Assembly (NCBI RefSeq): GCF_049801075.1
Contig: NZ_JBNAGG010000001.1
Span: 806,001-870,000, forward strand
DNA: 64,000 nt
Direction of reading: 5' to 3'
Source: Maritalea sp049801075
GTDB taxonomy: Bacteria; Pseudomonadota; Alphaproteobacteria; Rhizobiales; Devosiaceae
The notes beneath the pieces are model-generated. The model saw only the letters and a list, made by a program, of their open reading frames with translations, was not told the DNA's origin and ran no database searches. Positions 40,717 to 49,439 of the stretch are shown here, piece by piece. A program made the position numbers and the translations under genes. Numbering within the stretch: the first letter of the stretch is position 1; the number at the start of each line of letters is the position of its first letter.

Positions 40717-41805
40717 ATGCTTCGCTTCACTACCCTTGTGGTCATTTGTTTTTCTTTGTTGTTGCCGCAAACCATGGCCTTTGCGCAGTCGGATAGCTGT
40801 CGCACCCTGCAACGGCAAATCCGATCTTTTGAGCGCGACCGCAATTTTCGCAACTATCGTGACAATTACAACGGATTGCGCGAAAAGCAAAAAGAAGTGA
40901 AGGCTTGGGAAAGCCAGTTTGTGCGTCGGGGCTGCCAAAAAGCCCTGAATGCAGGCAAACGTTTGGACTCCACCTGCCGTTCAATTGGACGCAAGATTCA
41001 ACGCGAACGCAATGACTTCGCGTCATTGACCGCCCGTGTGCAGCAAGGTGCCGAAATCGCCAAAGCTCGCGAAAAAGCGTTGCAACAATATGCGCGCTTC
41101 GGTTGCGGCAATAAAAATAGCAGCCGCACCATCAACAATCGCGAACCTGAACGCAAATCGCTGTTTGAGCGCATTTTCGGCTCTCGCGACGATGATGATA
41201 TTGTCGAAGAAGACTATTATGACCTTTATAACCGCGAGACGTTCCGCTCGGTTTGCGCCCGGAGCTGTGACGGGTTTTATTGGCCAGTGAGCTTTTCCAC
41301 CCTGCCCGAATATCTGCCGGACGACCAAGCAGTGTGCCAAGGCAATTTTCGTCAAGGCGATGTGAAACTCTATTATTATTCCAACACGGATGGCTCACCT
41401 GAAACAATGGTGGACATGAATGGCAGTCCCTATAGCCAAAGTGCTAACGCATTCCGCTATCGCCAAGTTTATGATGAAGCCTGCCAGCCGCAGGAAAATG
41501 CCAATTACGGCAAGATTGAACTGGCCGAGGGAGGCGACGCGACTTCAGCAGTGATCACCTTTGGCGATGTCAGCTTTCCACTGCCTCGCCGTGACCCGCG
41601 CAAAACGCTTAAGTTGGAAGTGGCCACTGCGAGCTTTATTCCGCTGCCCCGCCCAGACCCAAGACGTGAAAATGGCGGCAACAACGTTCAAGTTACTGCC
41701 GCCAGCTCTTATTCAGGACTTCGCCTCGTCAATTTTGGCGAAAAGACCGTTAGGATAGTCGGTCCAAACACGCCTTACGTCCCAGCAGTGGGAGAAGGGT
41801 CTTAA
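40717..41805 (+). CDS. DUF2865 domain-containing secreted protein
   Basis: 362 residues from the ATG at 40717; a TTG at 40705 would add four. A signal peptide (about 1-22, AFA-QSD) is followed by an Arg/Gln-rich helical coiled-coil-like part with paired cysteines (about 25-130) and the DUF2865 core (CARSCDGFYWPVSFST...). A Pro/Arg-rich end with RRDPRK and PRPDPRR follows. DUF2865 is a periplasmic family almost limited to Hyphomicrobiales, of unknown role. A six-codon ORF with AAAGGA before it (40688-40708) ends just upstream. The last 56 bases overlap the 3' end of convergent gltX. Confidence 0.88.
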   Translation: MLRFTTLVVICFSLLLPQTMAFAQSDSCRTLQRQIRSFERDRNFRNYRDNYNGLREKQKEVKAWESQFVRRGCQKALNAGKRLDSTCRSIGRKIQRERNDFASLTARVQQGAEIAKAREKALQQYARFGCGNKNSSRTINNREPERKSLFERIFGSRDDDDIVEEDYYDLYNRETFRSVCARSCDGFYWPVSFSTLPEYLPDDQAVCQGNFRQGDVKLYYYSNTDGSPETMVDMNGSPYSQSANAFRYRQVYDEACQPQENANYGKIELAEGGDATSAVITFGDVSFPLPRRDPRKTLKLEVATASFIPLPRPDPRRENGGNNVQVTAASSYSGLRLVNFGEKTVRIVGPNTPYVPAVGEGS

Positions 41806-43081
41806 GCTCTGGGCCGTGGCTTTGACCTGTGAGCGCCAAACGCAAAGGCATAAACAATTGCTTGCCTTTGCGGCCTGTTTCGGCCTTCAAATCATTTGTC
41901 CATTCTGACCAAGTGTTTTCGTCCCATGGCTCTTGAGGCAAGCGCTCAGCTGCGGTGGCGATAAAGTCTTTATCTTCATCAGCGACCACGGTTTCAACAG
42001 GGCCAGACACCAGCTTTTGCCAATCACGAATGTCTTGGACTTTTTCCAAATTCTCGTGAACCGCATTCCACAAGCGCTCTGCATCTTCCACGCCCATTTC
42101 GGCCAAACGATCTTTAACATCGTCGTAGCTAAGGCCATGCACCATGCGGGCATTGAAGCCAGCCAATTCGGCTGGATCAAAGCGAGCGGCGCTGCGCGAC
42201 ACCATGGAAATATCGAAGGTTTGGGCCAATTCTTCTAAGCTGGCGTGCGGCGCAACAGGCTGACTTGTGCCTGTCAAAATGGCGATCAGCGCCACGGCCA
42301 AAGATTCAAAGCCCTCTTCCCGCAAATTGGTGATGGACAATGAGCCTTTACGCTTGGAGAAGCCTTCGCCTGTGGCGTCGGTCAGCAAATTGTGGTGGCC
42401 GAAAGTTGGGGCAGTTGCACCCAAGGCTTCGAAAAGTTCAATTTGTGCGCCAGTGTTGGTGACGTGGTCTTCACCGCGGATCACGTGGGTGATGCCCATA
42501 TCGATATCATCGACCACAGAAGGCAGCGTATAAAGATAAGAGCCATCGGCACGGATCAAAACCGGGTCTGACATTGTGTCAGTGTTCACCACCTGATCAC
42601 CGCGCACCACATCGTCGAAATGCACTTCTTTGCCTTCCAGCTTAAAGCGCCAGTGTGGCTTGCGCCCTTCGGCTTCTAAGGCTGCTTTTTCTTCGTCGGT
42701 CAGCTTAAGCGCTGCACGATCATAGATGGGCGGGCGGCCCATCGCGCGGGCGCGCTTGCGGCGACGGTCCAACTCGTCCGCTGTTTCATAGCAGGGGTAC
42801 AAGCGGCCATCGGCAATCAGCTTGTCGCGCGCAGCATCATGTGCGGCTTTGCGCTCTGACTGACGTTCCAAGCGATGAGGTTTGATGCCGAGCCAAGCGA
42901 GATCTTTCTCAATGGCATCTGCATATTCTTTTTTCGAGCGCTCCAAATCCGTATCGTCAAAGCGCAGAATGAATTGACCACCCGTTTTCAGCGCGAACAT
43001 CCAGTTCATCAAAGCTGGGCGCGCATTACCGAGGTGAATATATCCCGTTGGGGATGGTGCAAATCGCACGACTGTAGACAT
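41750..43081 (-). CDS. gltX: Glutamyl-tRNA synthetase
   Basis: Class I synthetase. 443 residues, a little shorter than typical 460-485. RFAPSPTGYIHLGNARPAL carries the HIGH-type motif, FDDTDLERS the ATP/Glu site, and FSKRKGS the KMSKS equivalent. The helical anticodon-binding domain runs to the end. Alphaproteobacteria often have two GltX proteins, one charging tRNA-Glu and one tRNA-Gln for later amidation; which this is cannot be told from sequence alone. It lies nine bases downstream of nadE on the same strand, so the pair is co-transcribed. Its last 56 bases overlap the convergent DUF2865 gene. Confidence 0.96.
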   Translation of the reverse strand: MSTVVRFAPSPTGYIHLGNARPALMNWMFALKTGGQFILRFDDTDLERSKKEYADAIEKDLAWLGIKPHRLERQSERKAAHDAARDKLIADGRLYPCYETADELDRRRKRARAMGRPPIYDRAALKLTDEEKAALEAEGRKPHWRFKLEGKEVHFDDVVRGDQVVNTDTMSDPVLIRADGSYLYTLPSVVDDIDMGITHVIRGEDHVTNTGAQIELFEALGATAPTFGHHNLLTDATGEGFSKRKGSLSITNLREEGFESLAVALIAILTGTSQPVAPHASLEELAQTFDISMVSRSAARFDPAELAGFNARMVHGLSYDDVKDRLAEMGVEDAERLWNAVHENLEKVQDIRDWQKLVSGPVETVVADEDKDFIATAAERLPQEPWDENTWSEWTNDLKAETGRKGKQLFMPLRLALTGQSHGPELKTLLPLLGRKACLDRLS

Positions 43082-43090
43082 TTTTCTTCC

Positions 43091-44749
43091 TTATTCGTCG
43101 CGAAAACCGTTTGTGATGGGGTATTTGCGGCCCAGACCGAATGCTTTTTGCGTCAATTTCGGTCCAGGCGCGGCCTGTCGACGTTTATACTCGGCGATAT
43201 AGAGCAATTTTTGCACTTTGGCGACCACTTCCGGATCATGCCCTTCGCCGACAATTTCCTCAAAACTCTTTTCGCCTTCCACAAAGCCTTCCAAAATGGC
43301 GTCTAGTACCGGGTAAGGCGGCAGGCTGTCCTGATCCTTCTGGTCTGGTGCCAATTCGGCGCTGGGGGCCTTTTCAATAATGGATTGCGGGATCACCCGC
43401 CCTTCCGGCCCAAGACAGTTTTTCGGCATATTGTGGTTGCGCCAATCCGCAAGATGGTAGACCTGCATTTTATAAAGGTCTTTGATCGGGTTGAAGCCGC
43501 CATTCATGTCGCCATAAATAGTGGCATAGCCCACGGCCATTTCAGACTTATTGCCCGTGGTGATCAGCATAGACCCAAGCTTGTTGGACACGCCCATCAA
43601 AAACGTGCCGCGCATACGCGATTGTAGGTTTTCTTCAGCGAGGCCCGGCTTAAGCCCCCCAAACAGAGGTGCAAGCGCATCGGTTGCGGATTCTACTGCA
43701 TCGCCAATGGCGACAACATCGTAACGCACACCCAACCGTTCGGCGCATTCTTTGGCGTCTTTCAAGCTGTCTTCGGACGTGTATTTATATGGCAACATGA
43801 TGCAGTGCACATTTTCTGCCCCGATGGCATCAACCGCGATGGCCGCCACAACGGCAGAATCGATACCGCCAGAGAGACCCAACACCACTTTTTGGAAATG
43901 GTTTTTGTGCAGATAGTCGCGCAAACCCAACACGCAGGCACGCCACGGTGCACCATCGTTTGACGCCAGCGGCTCGACCTTGTCAGTGTCACACACCCAG
44001 CCTTCATCACCCCGATGCCAATCGGTGATGATCAGTTCCTCTTCAAAGCTTTTGCCGATAAAGGCCAAAGACCGATCTGCATTCACCCCAAAAGAAGCGC
44101 CGTCAAAGATGAGCTCATCTTGGCCGCCGATCTGGTTGAGATAAAGCAGCGGCAAGCCGCTTTCGACCACACGCTCGACCACAACATTCAACCGCAAATC
44201 ATGCTTATTGCGCCAATAGGGTGAGCCATTCGGGCATAGCAACAGTTCGGCACCCGTTTCGGCCAAACACTCAACCACTTCTTTGCGCCAAATGTCTTCG
44301 CATATCGGCACACCGATACGGACATCTTGAATGTTGAATGGCCCGGGCAAATTGCCTGGGGTGAAATAACGTTTTTCGTAAAACACATCATCGTTGGGCA
44401 AATCATGCTTTGCGCGCCAGTCAATGATGCTGCCATCTTCAGCCAACAGCACCGCATTATAGAGCTGGAAATTGTCGACCCAGATGGAAGGGATCAAAAG
44501 CGAAATATCTTTCTCACGCCCGTGTGCCGCCAAATCTTTGGCGGCTTCCATCGCCTTTTTCACAAATTGTGGTTTAAACAGCAAATCTTCCGGGAAATAG
44601 CCCGTGGGGAAAAGCTCTGGGAACATCAAAATGTCCGCCCCTGCTTCCACCGCTTGATCGATGGCGAGCTTGCCTTTTTCTACATTTTTGGAAAGGGCGC
44701 CAACCGTTGGGTTGAGTTGCGCCAATGCAATTCGCAATTTATCAGCCAC
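43091..44749 (-). CDS. nadE: Glutamine-dependent NAD+ synthetase
   Basis: Final step of NAD synthesis: amidates deamido-NAD using glutamine and ATP. 552 residues. The N-terminal nitrilase-type amidase domain (1-260) has the triad Glu45 (FPELF), Lys114 (RAKHDLP) and Cys150 (PICEDIW). The C-terminal synthetase has the PP-loop LSGGIDSAV near residue 290, with TTGNKSEMAVGY and YGDMNGGFNPIKDLYK following. The two-domain form uses an internal ammonia tunnel. gltX follows after nine bases. nadC is 20 kb away, so the NAD genes are not clustered. Confidence 0.98.
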   Translation of the reverse strand: MADKLRIALAQLNPTVGALSKNVEKGKLAIDQAVEAGADILMFPELFPTGYFPEDLLFKPQFVKKAMEAAKDLAAHGREKDISLLIPSIWVDNFQLYNAVLLAEDGSIIDWRAKHDLPNDDVFYEKRYFTPGNLPGPFNIQDVRIGVPICEDIWRKEVVECLAETGAELLLCPNGSPYWRNKHDLRLNVVVERVVESGLPLLYLNQIGGQDELIFDGASFGVNADRSLAFIGKSFEEELIITDWHRGDEGWVCDTDKVEPLASNDGAPWRACVLGLRDYLHKNHFQKVVLGLSGGIDSAVVAAIAVDAIGAENVHCIMLPYKYTSEDSLKDAKECAERLGVRYDVVAIGDAVESATDALAPLFGGLKPGLAEENLQSRMRGTFLMGVSNKLGSMLITTGNKSEMAVGYATIYGDMNGGFNPIKDLYKMQVYHLADWRNHNMPKNCLGPEGRVIPQSIIEKAPSAELAPDQKDQDSLPPYPVLDAILEGFVEGEKSFEEIVGEGHDPEVVAKVQKLLYIAEYKRRQAAPGPKLTQKAFGLGRKYPITNGFRDE

Positions 44750-44825
44750 GCGGCCCGTCCATCATGAAGGTTCAAAACAGCCCATGCTTTAACGCTTTGG
44801 CCCAGTAAGAGCAAGCCTTGCACAT

Positions 44826-44853
44826 ACAAAAAGGCCGGGCATTGCCCGGCCTT
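44826..44853 (-). terminator. Rho-independent terminator of the second outer-membrane gene
   Basis: Ten-pair stem (44831-44840 with 44844-44853), loop ATT, then T on the minus strand. It is 21 bases after the stop of the barrel gene. Confidence 0.92.
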
Positions 44854-44874
44854 AAAGTGTGTTTGGTGAGGATG

Positions 44875-45918
44875 TTAGAATGAGTAAGACAATTCCGCCA
44901 ATATACCGTAGCGCCACATGGAGAAAGCTTCTAAATCCGTCACATAATCTTGGAGTGCAACGGTGCCATCAGTTTCGTAGGTGCCATCAGGCTCACTGTC
45001 GACTGCATCGGTGATGGTTGCAACTTCAAAACGTGCCTCGCCACGCGCTTCCAAATACCATGCGCGTCCGCCAACATTGAAATTCCAATTGTCAAAGCTC
45101 GTGCCGACCATGACCTGCGCCGTGCCGCCATAGCCATAGCCACTAAATTCGGTCGGGCCAGACTGTGTGGTCAAAACGGCCCCGGAATCAGTATCTGCGG
45201 AAATTGTTGCTGCCAAAGTGCCGTTGACCTGTGCATATGGAATGGCGGCGGCTTCAGCAGAAATGTTGAATGCACCAACTTTTGCTTCACCAACAACGCC
45301 CAATCGCATGGCGTTGACATCTAGATTGTTGACAGTGCTATCGCCAGCAAAAATCGGATCGCCTGTACCCAAGTCCCAAGTCACATCGTCGGGACCGTCA
45401 ACAATAGAAAAATTGCCGCGCCCCATATCAGGAGAGTCGTTCCAATATTGGTAGCCAGCGATTAGACCAAGTCCGCCGGAGTTATCGCCATCTTCAAAAT
45501 GGATGGGCATATAGCCAAAATCGCCCATAAAGTAAGCGACTTTACCATCGGTGATGGATGCATCTGTAACACCGCGGGCACTGTTGGAATATGAGCCGTT
45601 GATCAGGGCGGAATAGCCACCAACCAGATTTACAAATGAGTTCGTGTAGTTATCGTCTACACGCAAATACAATTCGCCAAAGTGCGTGGTGTCGGTTGAG
45701 CTGAAGCTTTCGCCAAAGCTTTCCACCTCTTGCCCCCCCTGCGCATACCAGTAGCGAATACCAGTGGTGAAGCCGACACTTTCAAACGGTGTATCTTCCC
45801 ACCCCTGTTCAGTGTATCCGCCACGCAAATCTGAGGGAAAATCCGCTGCAAGGGCTGATTGCCCAGCAGTTAGCCCGACTAGGGCTGATAAAATAAAGCA
45901 AACTGGTGTGTGCCGCAT
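44875..45918 (-). CDS. Outer-membrane beta-barrel protein (porin-like)
   Basis: 347 residues from the ATG at 45918 (MRHTPVCFIL). A signal peptide (about 1-25, SALA-ADF) is followed by a long beta-rich chain with alternating hydrophobic strands and acidic Gly/Asp/Ser loops. It ends in GILAELSYSF with the terminal Phe needed for BAM insertion. It does not match the rhizobial trimeric porins by eye; it looks like a 12-16 strand barrel of unknown cargo. The frame is open to 45936 but the added residues are not signal-like. CtrA-like sequence lies upstream and a strong terminator downstream, a monocistronic pattern shared with the barrel gene at 12 kb. Confidence 0.85.
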   Translation of the reverse strand: MRHTPVCFILSALVGLTAGQSALAADFPSDLRGGYTEQGWEDTPFESVGFTTGIRYWYAQGGQEVESFGESFSSTDTTHFGELYLRVDDNYTNSFVNLVGGYSALINGSYSNSARGVTDASITDGKVAYFMGDFGYMPIHFEDGDNSGGLGLIAGYQYWNDSPDMGRGNFSIVDGPDDVTWDLGTGDPIFAGDSTVNNLDVNAMRLGVVGEAKVGAFNISAEAAAIPYAQVNGTLAATISADTDSGAVLTTQSGPTEFSGYGYGGTAQVMVGTSFDNWNFNVGGRAWYLEARGEARFEVATITDAVDSEPDGTYETDGTVALQDYVTDLEAFSMWRYGILAELSYSF

Positions 45919-45967
45919 GTTGCACTCCGAACTCAAAACAATTGTGCATATTTATGAGCCATTAAGG

Positions 45968-45994
45968 TTAATGCGCGGCTAAATTTGTCTTAAC
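45968..45994 (-). promoter_or_regulatory. Overlapping CtrA-like half-sites upstream of the second barrel gene
   Basis: Read on the plus strand it is TTAA-N7-CTAA-N7-TTAAC, three half-sites in 11-base register, 50-76 bases upstream of the barrel start. Each pair has one mismatch from consensus. It is weak alone but parallels the tandem boxes before the other barrel gene. Confidence 0.35.
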
Positions 45995-46004
45995 AAACAG
46001 ATAA

Positions 46005-46028
46005 GGGCGCCACAAAATTGTGACGCCC
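46005..46028 (-). terminator. Hairpin downstream of aroG
   Basis: GGGCGCCACAA (46005-46015) pairs with TTGTGACGCCC (46018-46028), one mismatch. On the minus strand only TTATC follows, so it is a modest terminator. It lies 26 bases after the aroG stop. Confidence 0.6.
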
Positions 46029-46054
46029 TCACCTAAATCTCGATTTGAAATGAA

Positions 46055-47431
46055 CTAGATCGCCGCCAGCTTGCGTGGACGCTCTGAACGCTGGGTTTTC
46101 ATTTCTTCAGCCACTAGGAATGCCAACTCGATAGATTGAGACGCATTCAAGCGTGGGTCGCAATAGGTGTGATAACGGCTGGACAATTCAGCTTCGGTAA
46201 CCGCTGAAGCGCCACCAACACATTCAGTAACGTCTTTACCTGTCATCTCCACATGCACACCGCCTGCATAGGTGCCCAATTGACGGTGGATTTCAAAGAA
46301 GCTCTTCACTTCAGACAAAATCCGATCAAACGGACGGGTTTTATAACCAGTCGATGCTTTGACCACATTGCCGTGCATTGGATCGCAAGACCACACAACG
46401 GTCCGCCCTTCTTTCTCCACGGCCTCAATGAGGCGCGGCAAATGTTCTTCAACTTTGTCGGAACCAAAGCGCGTGATCAGTGTCAGACGTCCAGCTTCAT
46501 CTTCTGGGTTGAGCTTGTCGATCAAACGCAAAAGATCGTCCGCTTCCATTGATGGGCCGCATTTCATGCCGATTGGGTTGTTGATGCCTGAGAAATATTC
46601 AACATGCGCTTCATTGATGTCGCGGGTGCGGTCACCAATCCAAAGCATATGGCCCGACGTCGCATACCAATCATTGGTGATGGAGTCGCGACGCGTCAAC
46701 GACTGCTCATAGCCTAACAACAAAGCTTCGTGGCTGGTATAGAATTTGGTTTCGCGCAATTGCGGCGTGTTGTCCGCATTGATGCCTAAGGCGCGCATAA
46801 AGTCGATCGCATCGTCAATTTTTTGCGCCACACCTTCATATTTCTCATATGATTTGGTGCCCTTTACAAACTCCATCGTCCATTCGTGATTGCGCTCAAG
46901 GTTGGCATAGCCACCAGAAGCGAAAGCGCGGATGAGGTTCAAAGTTGCTGCGGACTGACGGTAAGCCATCAACATGCGCTGTGGATCAGGCACACGAGAT
47001 GTTTCAGTGAAATCAATATCATTGATGATATCACCGCGGTAGCTCGGCAATGTCACGCCATCTTTCGTTTCATCGTCGGAAGAGCGCGGCTTGGCGAACT
47101 GCCCGGCCACACGACCAACTTTCACCACTGGCTTTGAACCACCATGGGTGAGCACAACAGCCATTTGCAAAAAGACGCGGAAGAAGTCGCGAATATGGTC
47201 GGCATGGTGCTCTGCAAAGCTCTCCGCACAGTCGCCGCCTTGCAGCAAAAAGGCTTTACCTTTTGCCACGTCCGCCAATTGATCTTTCAAGCCGCGCGTT
47301 TCGCCTGCAAATACGAGCGGCGGAAAGTTTGCAAGGCGCTCTTCAACAGCAGCCAGCTCCGCCTTATCTGGATAAGCCGGAACCTGGCGGATGTCTTTCG
47401 ATCTCCAACTATCAGGTGTCCAGTTATGCAT
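46055..47431 (-). CDS. aroG: Class II 3-deoxy-7-phosphoheptulonate (DAHP) synthase
   Basis: First step of the shikimate pathway: joins phosphoenolpyruvate and erythrose 4-phosphate. 458 residues of the class II (plant/mycobacterial) type. Family text is continuous: the WRSKDIRQVPAYP start, FLLQGGDCAESF with the metal-ligand Cys, KVGRVAGQFAKPRS, LWIGDRTR, GIKxGPS-like IGMKCGPSMEADD, WSCDPMHGN and the GGVHVEMTG ending loop. Regulation by aromatic amino acids is expected but no site is visible. The leader has a CTCTGG/CCAGAG hairpin at 47469-47485, divergent from the VIT1-like gene. The symbol follows common rhizobial usage. Confidence 0.96.
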   Translation of the reverse strand: MHNWTPDSWRSKDIRQVPAYPDKAELAAVEERLANFPPLVFAGETRGLKDQLADVAKGKAFLLQGGDCAESFAEHHADHIRDFFRVFLQMAVVLTHGGSKPVVKVGRVAGQFAKPRSSDDETKDGVTLPSYRGDIINDIDFTETSRVPDPQRMLMAYRQSAATLNLIRAFASGGYANLERNHEWTMEFVKGTKSYEKYEGVAQKIDDAIDFMRALGINADNTPQLRETKFYTSHEALLLGYEQSLTRRDSITNDWYATSGHMLWIGDRTRDINEAHVEYFSGINNPIGMKCGPSMEADDLLRLIDKLNPEDEAGRLTLITRFGSDKVEEHLPRLIEAVEKEGRTVVWSCDPMHGNVVKASTGYKTRPFDRILSEVKSFFEIHRQLGTYAGGVHVEMTGKDVTECVGGASAVTEAELSSRYHTYCDPRLNASQSIELAFLVAEEMKTQRSERPRKLAAI

Positions 47432-47606
47432 AATTTACTCGCTTTCAAATATATTAGGTCACATAACCCTCTGGATTTACCAGAGATTGATAGCATAAAC
47501 CAGTTATTAAGGCCGTTTTGGGTACGGCAAATGCGAAAAATCTCAACATAGACTCTCCATTTAAAGTGGATATATAGAGTCGTGTTTTAAAGATTCGGAG
47601 TTCAAG

Positions 47607-48335
47607 ATGCGCGACCTCAACCATTCTCATAAATTTGCGGACATCCATTCGCGCCTGAGCGCCGGACCTCGGATCAGCTATCTGCGCGACTGGATTTATG
47701 GCGGCATTGATGGCGCGGTGACGACATTTGCAATTGTCGCGGGCGTGGTGGGCGCCGAACTGTCCGCCGGTGTGGTTGTGGTTTTGGGCATCGCCAACTT
47801 GCTGGCTGACGGCTTTTCGATGGCCGCCTCAAACTATTCGGGCACCAAAGCGGAAATTGACGATTACAACAGGGTTTTGGAAGTTGAAAAACGCCATATT
47901 CGCCAACATCCTGAGGGTGAACGCGAGGAAGTGCGTCAAATCTTTTCCAACAAGGGATATTCAGGCGAAGAGCTTGATGAAATTGTCAAACTGATCACCA
48001 CCCACGAAGATATGTGGCTGGAGACCATGATGGCAGAAGAATATGGCCTTTCAAACGTGCAGCGCTCACCTATTCGGGCGGCACTTGCGACATTTTTAGC
48101 CTTTTTGGTGTGCGGTGCGGTACCGTTACTGCCCTATTTCTTGGGCCTAAGCTCGGGCGCAGTTGTGGCCGCAACCATGACCGGCATTGTGTTTTTGCTG
48201 ATTGGCGCGGTGAAATCCCTTTGGTCCACCTGGAGTTGGTGGGTTAGCGCGCTAGAAACATTCGTCATCGGCATGTCGGCCGCGGGATTGGCTTATTTTG
48301 TTGGCGCAGCCCTGCGCGGGCTTGTGGGTGCATAA
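47607..48335 (+). CDS. VIT1/CCC1 family membrane protein (predicted iron/manganese transporter)
   Basis: 242 residues, five membrane helices, with the family text DWIYGGIDGAVTTFAIVAGVVGAELS in the first pair and NLLADGFSMAASNYSGTKAE in the second. A cytosolic Glu-rich metal-binding hairpin (residues about 85-145) precedes three more helices. Relatives move Fe2+ or Mn2+ out of the cytoplasm. GGAG six bases before the ATG supports the start. Upstream is an inverted repeat CCATTTAAAGTGG flanked by GACTCT/AGAGTC (about 47550-47582) that could be a regulator site. A quinone reductase gene follows after nine bases. Confidence 0.88.
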   Translation: MRDLNHSHKFADIHSRLSAGPRISYLRDWIYGGIDGAVTTFAIVAGVVGAELSAGVVVVLGIANLLADGFSMAASNYSGTKAEIDDYNRVLEVEKRHIRQHPEGEREEVRQIFSNKGYSGEELDEIVKLITTHEDMWLETMMAEEYGLSNVQRSPIRAALATFLAFLVCGAVPLLPYFLGLSSGAVVAATMTGIVFLLIGAVKSLWSTWSWWVSALETFVIGMSAAGLAYFVGAALRGLVGA

Positions 48336-48344
48336 GGAGAAATC

Positions 48345-48941
48345 ATGGCAAATGTGTTGGTGATTTCCGCCCACCCGTTAAAGGACAGTCTTTGCGCCCA
48401 CCTCACCGAGCAAATTAAAGATGCGCTGACGTCACGCAATTTCGTGGTGGTCCATCGCGACCTCTATGAACAGCAGTTTGACCCGCGTTTATTGCCAGAG
48501 GAAAGAGCCAGCTTTTATAATAACTTTGATCAGTCGCGCCTGACTGAGGAGATTACCGAGCTGCAGGCGGCGGACATATTGGTGCTGGCTTTTCCCACTT
48601 GGTGGTTTGGTTTTCCGGCAATTTTAAAGGGCTGGTTTGACCGGGTGTGGGCACCTAGGGTGGCCTTTGAACACGCTGAAGATCTCTCAGCGCTGCACCC
48701 GAAGCTGCACAATCTAAAACATGTGATCGCCGTGACGACCATGGGTTCGCCCTGGTGGGTTGACCAACTTATCCTTTGGCGCCCGGTGCGCCGGATATTG
48801 AAAACAGCACTGGTTGGTGTTTGCGCGCCCCAAGCCAAGTTTGATTTTTTCGTTCAATATCAAGCGGAGAAAATAGATCAGCATAAGTTGGACCGCTTTG
48901 TGCAACGCATTCGGCGCAAGTTAGCGCAAGTCGTCGACTAA
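48345..48941 (+). CDS. NAD(P)H-dependent flavodoxin-fold oxidoreductase (quinone reductase type)
   Basis: 198 residues. A flavodoxin-like fold starting VLVISAHPLKDSLCAHL, with the FMN/FAD loop LVLAFPTWWFGFPAILKGWFDRV and VTTMGSPWW, as in MdaB/KefF/NQO proteins that reduce quinones by two electrons. The C-terminal helix is Lys/Arg-rich. It begins nine bases after the VIT1-like gene, so it is co-transcribed; a joint role in metal or redox stress is plausible inference. The VOC gene converges from the other side with 45 bases between; an eight-T run at 48979-48986 may help to end this transcript. Confidence 0.88.
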   Translation: MANVLVISAHPLKDSLCAHLTEQIKDALTSRNFVVVHRDLYEQQFDPRLLPEERASFYNNFDQSRLTEEITELQAADILVLAFPTWWFGFPAILKGWFDRVWAPRVAFEHAEDLSALHPKLHNLKHVIAVTTMGSPWWVDQLILWRPVRRILKTALVGVCAPQAKFDFFVQYQAEKIDQHKLDRFVQRIRRKLAQVVD

Positions 48942-48986
48942 TCATCTATCGGCGTGAGCGTTTTGAGGTCCGATGGCGTTTTTTTT

Positions 48987-49349
48987 CTAGTCTTTTGGCA
49001 ACTCACCTGCGGGTGGTTCCCAAAGCTCGATGGCATTACCTGCAGGGTCTAGAAAACGGAAAAATCGGCCATATTCCTCATCGTCTTCGCCAATTTCCTC
49101 TACGCCATGTGCGCGCAGTTTTTGGATGAAATCATCGATACCTTCCACCCTTAGATTGATCATGAACTGGTTGGTCTTCGGCCCAAAATAATCTGTATCC
49201 AGCTTAAAGGGTGCTATCACAGATGGCCCAGCTTCTTGGTGCAGCCAAGTGCCAAGATTGATTTCGAACATGTCTTTATAAAATTTGGCGAGCGGGTCGC
49301 CAGCATCACTGCGGAAGAATACGCCACCAATTCCCGAAACTTTGCTCAT
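48987..49349 (-). CDS. VOC family protein (small glyoxalase-like)
   Basis: 120 residues, a single VOC domain from GIGGVFFRSDAGDPLAKFYKDMFEI to RFFRFLDPAGNAIELWEPP. The terminal Glu in IELWEP is a typical metal ligand, but the first-strand His is absent (GVFFRS), so metal binding may be incomplete and the protein may only bind ligand. The substrate is unknown. It lies on the same strand as gor, upstream of nothing co-transcribed. A terminator hairpin for gor (49404-49431) separates them. Confidence 0.82.
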   Translation of the reverse strand: MSKVSGIGGVFFRSDAGDPLAKFYKDMFEINLGTWLHQEAGPSVIAPFKLDTDYFGPKTNQFMINLRVEGIDDFIQKLRAHGVEEIGEDDEEYGRFFRFLDPAGNAIELWEPPAGELPKD

Positions 49350-49403
49350 GTCTGCCTCCCTAATTTGGGAGATTAAAGCGGCACAGTCGGATCAAAGCAA
49401 GGT

Positions 49404-49431
49404 AAAAGGCGCCGGATTGAAAGCCGGCGCC
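49404..49431 (-). terminator. Rho-independent terminator of gor
   Basis: Eight-pair GC stem (49408-49415 with 49424-49431) with an 8-base loop, then TTTT on the minus strand, 9 bases after the gor stop. Confidence 0.85.
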
Positions 49432-49439
49432 CTTCATAA

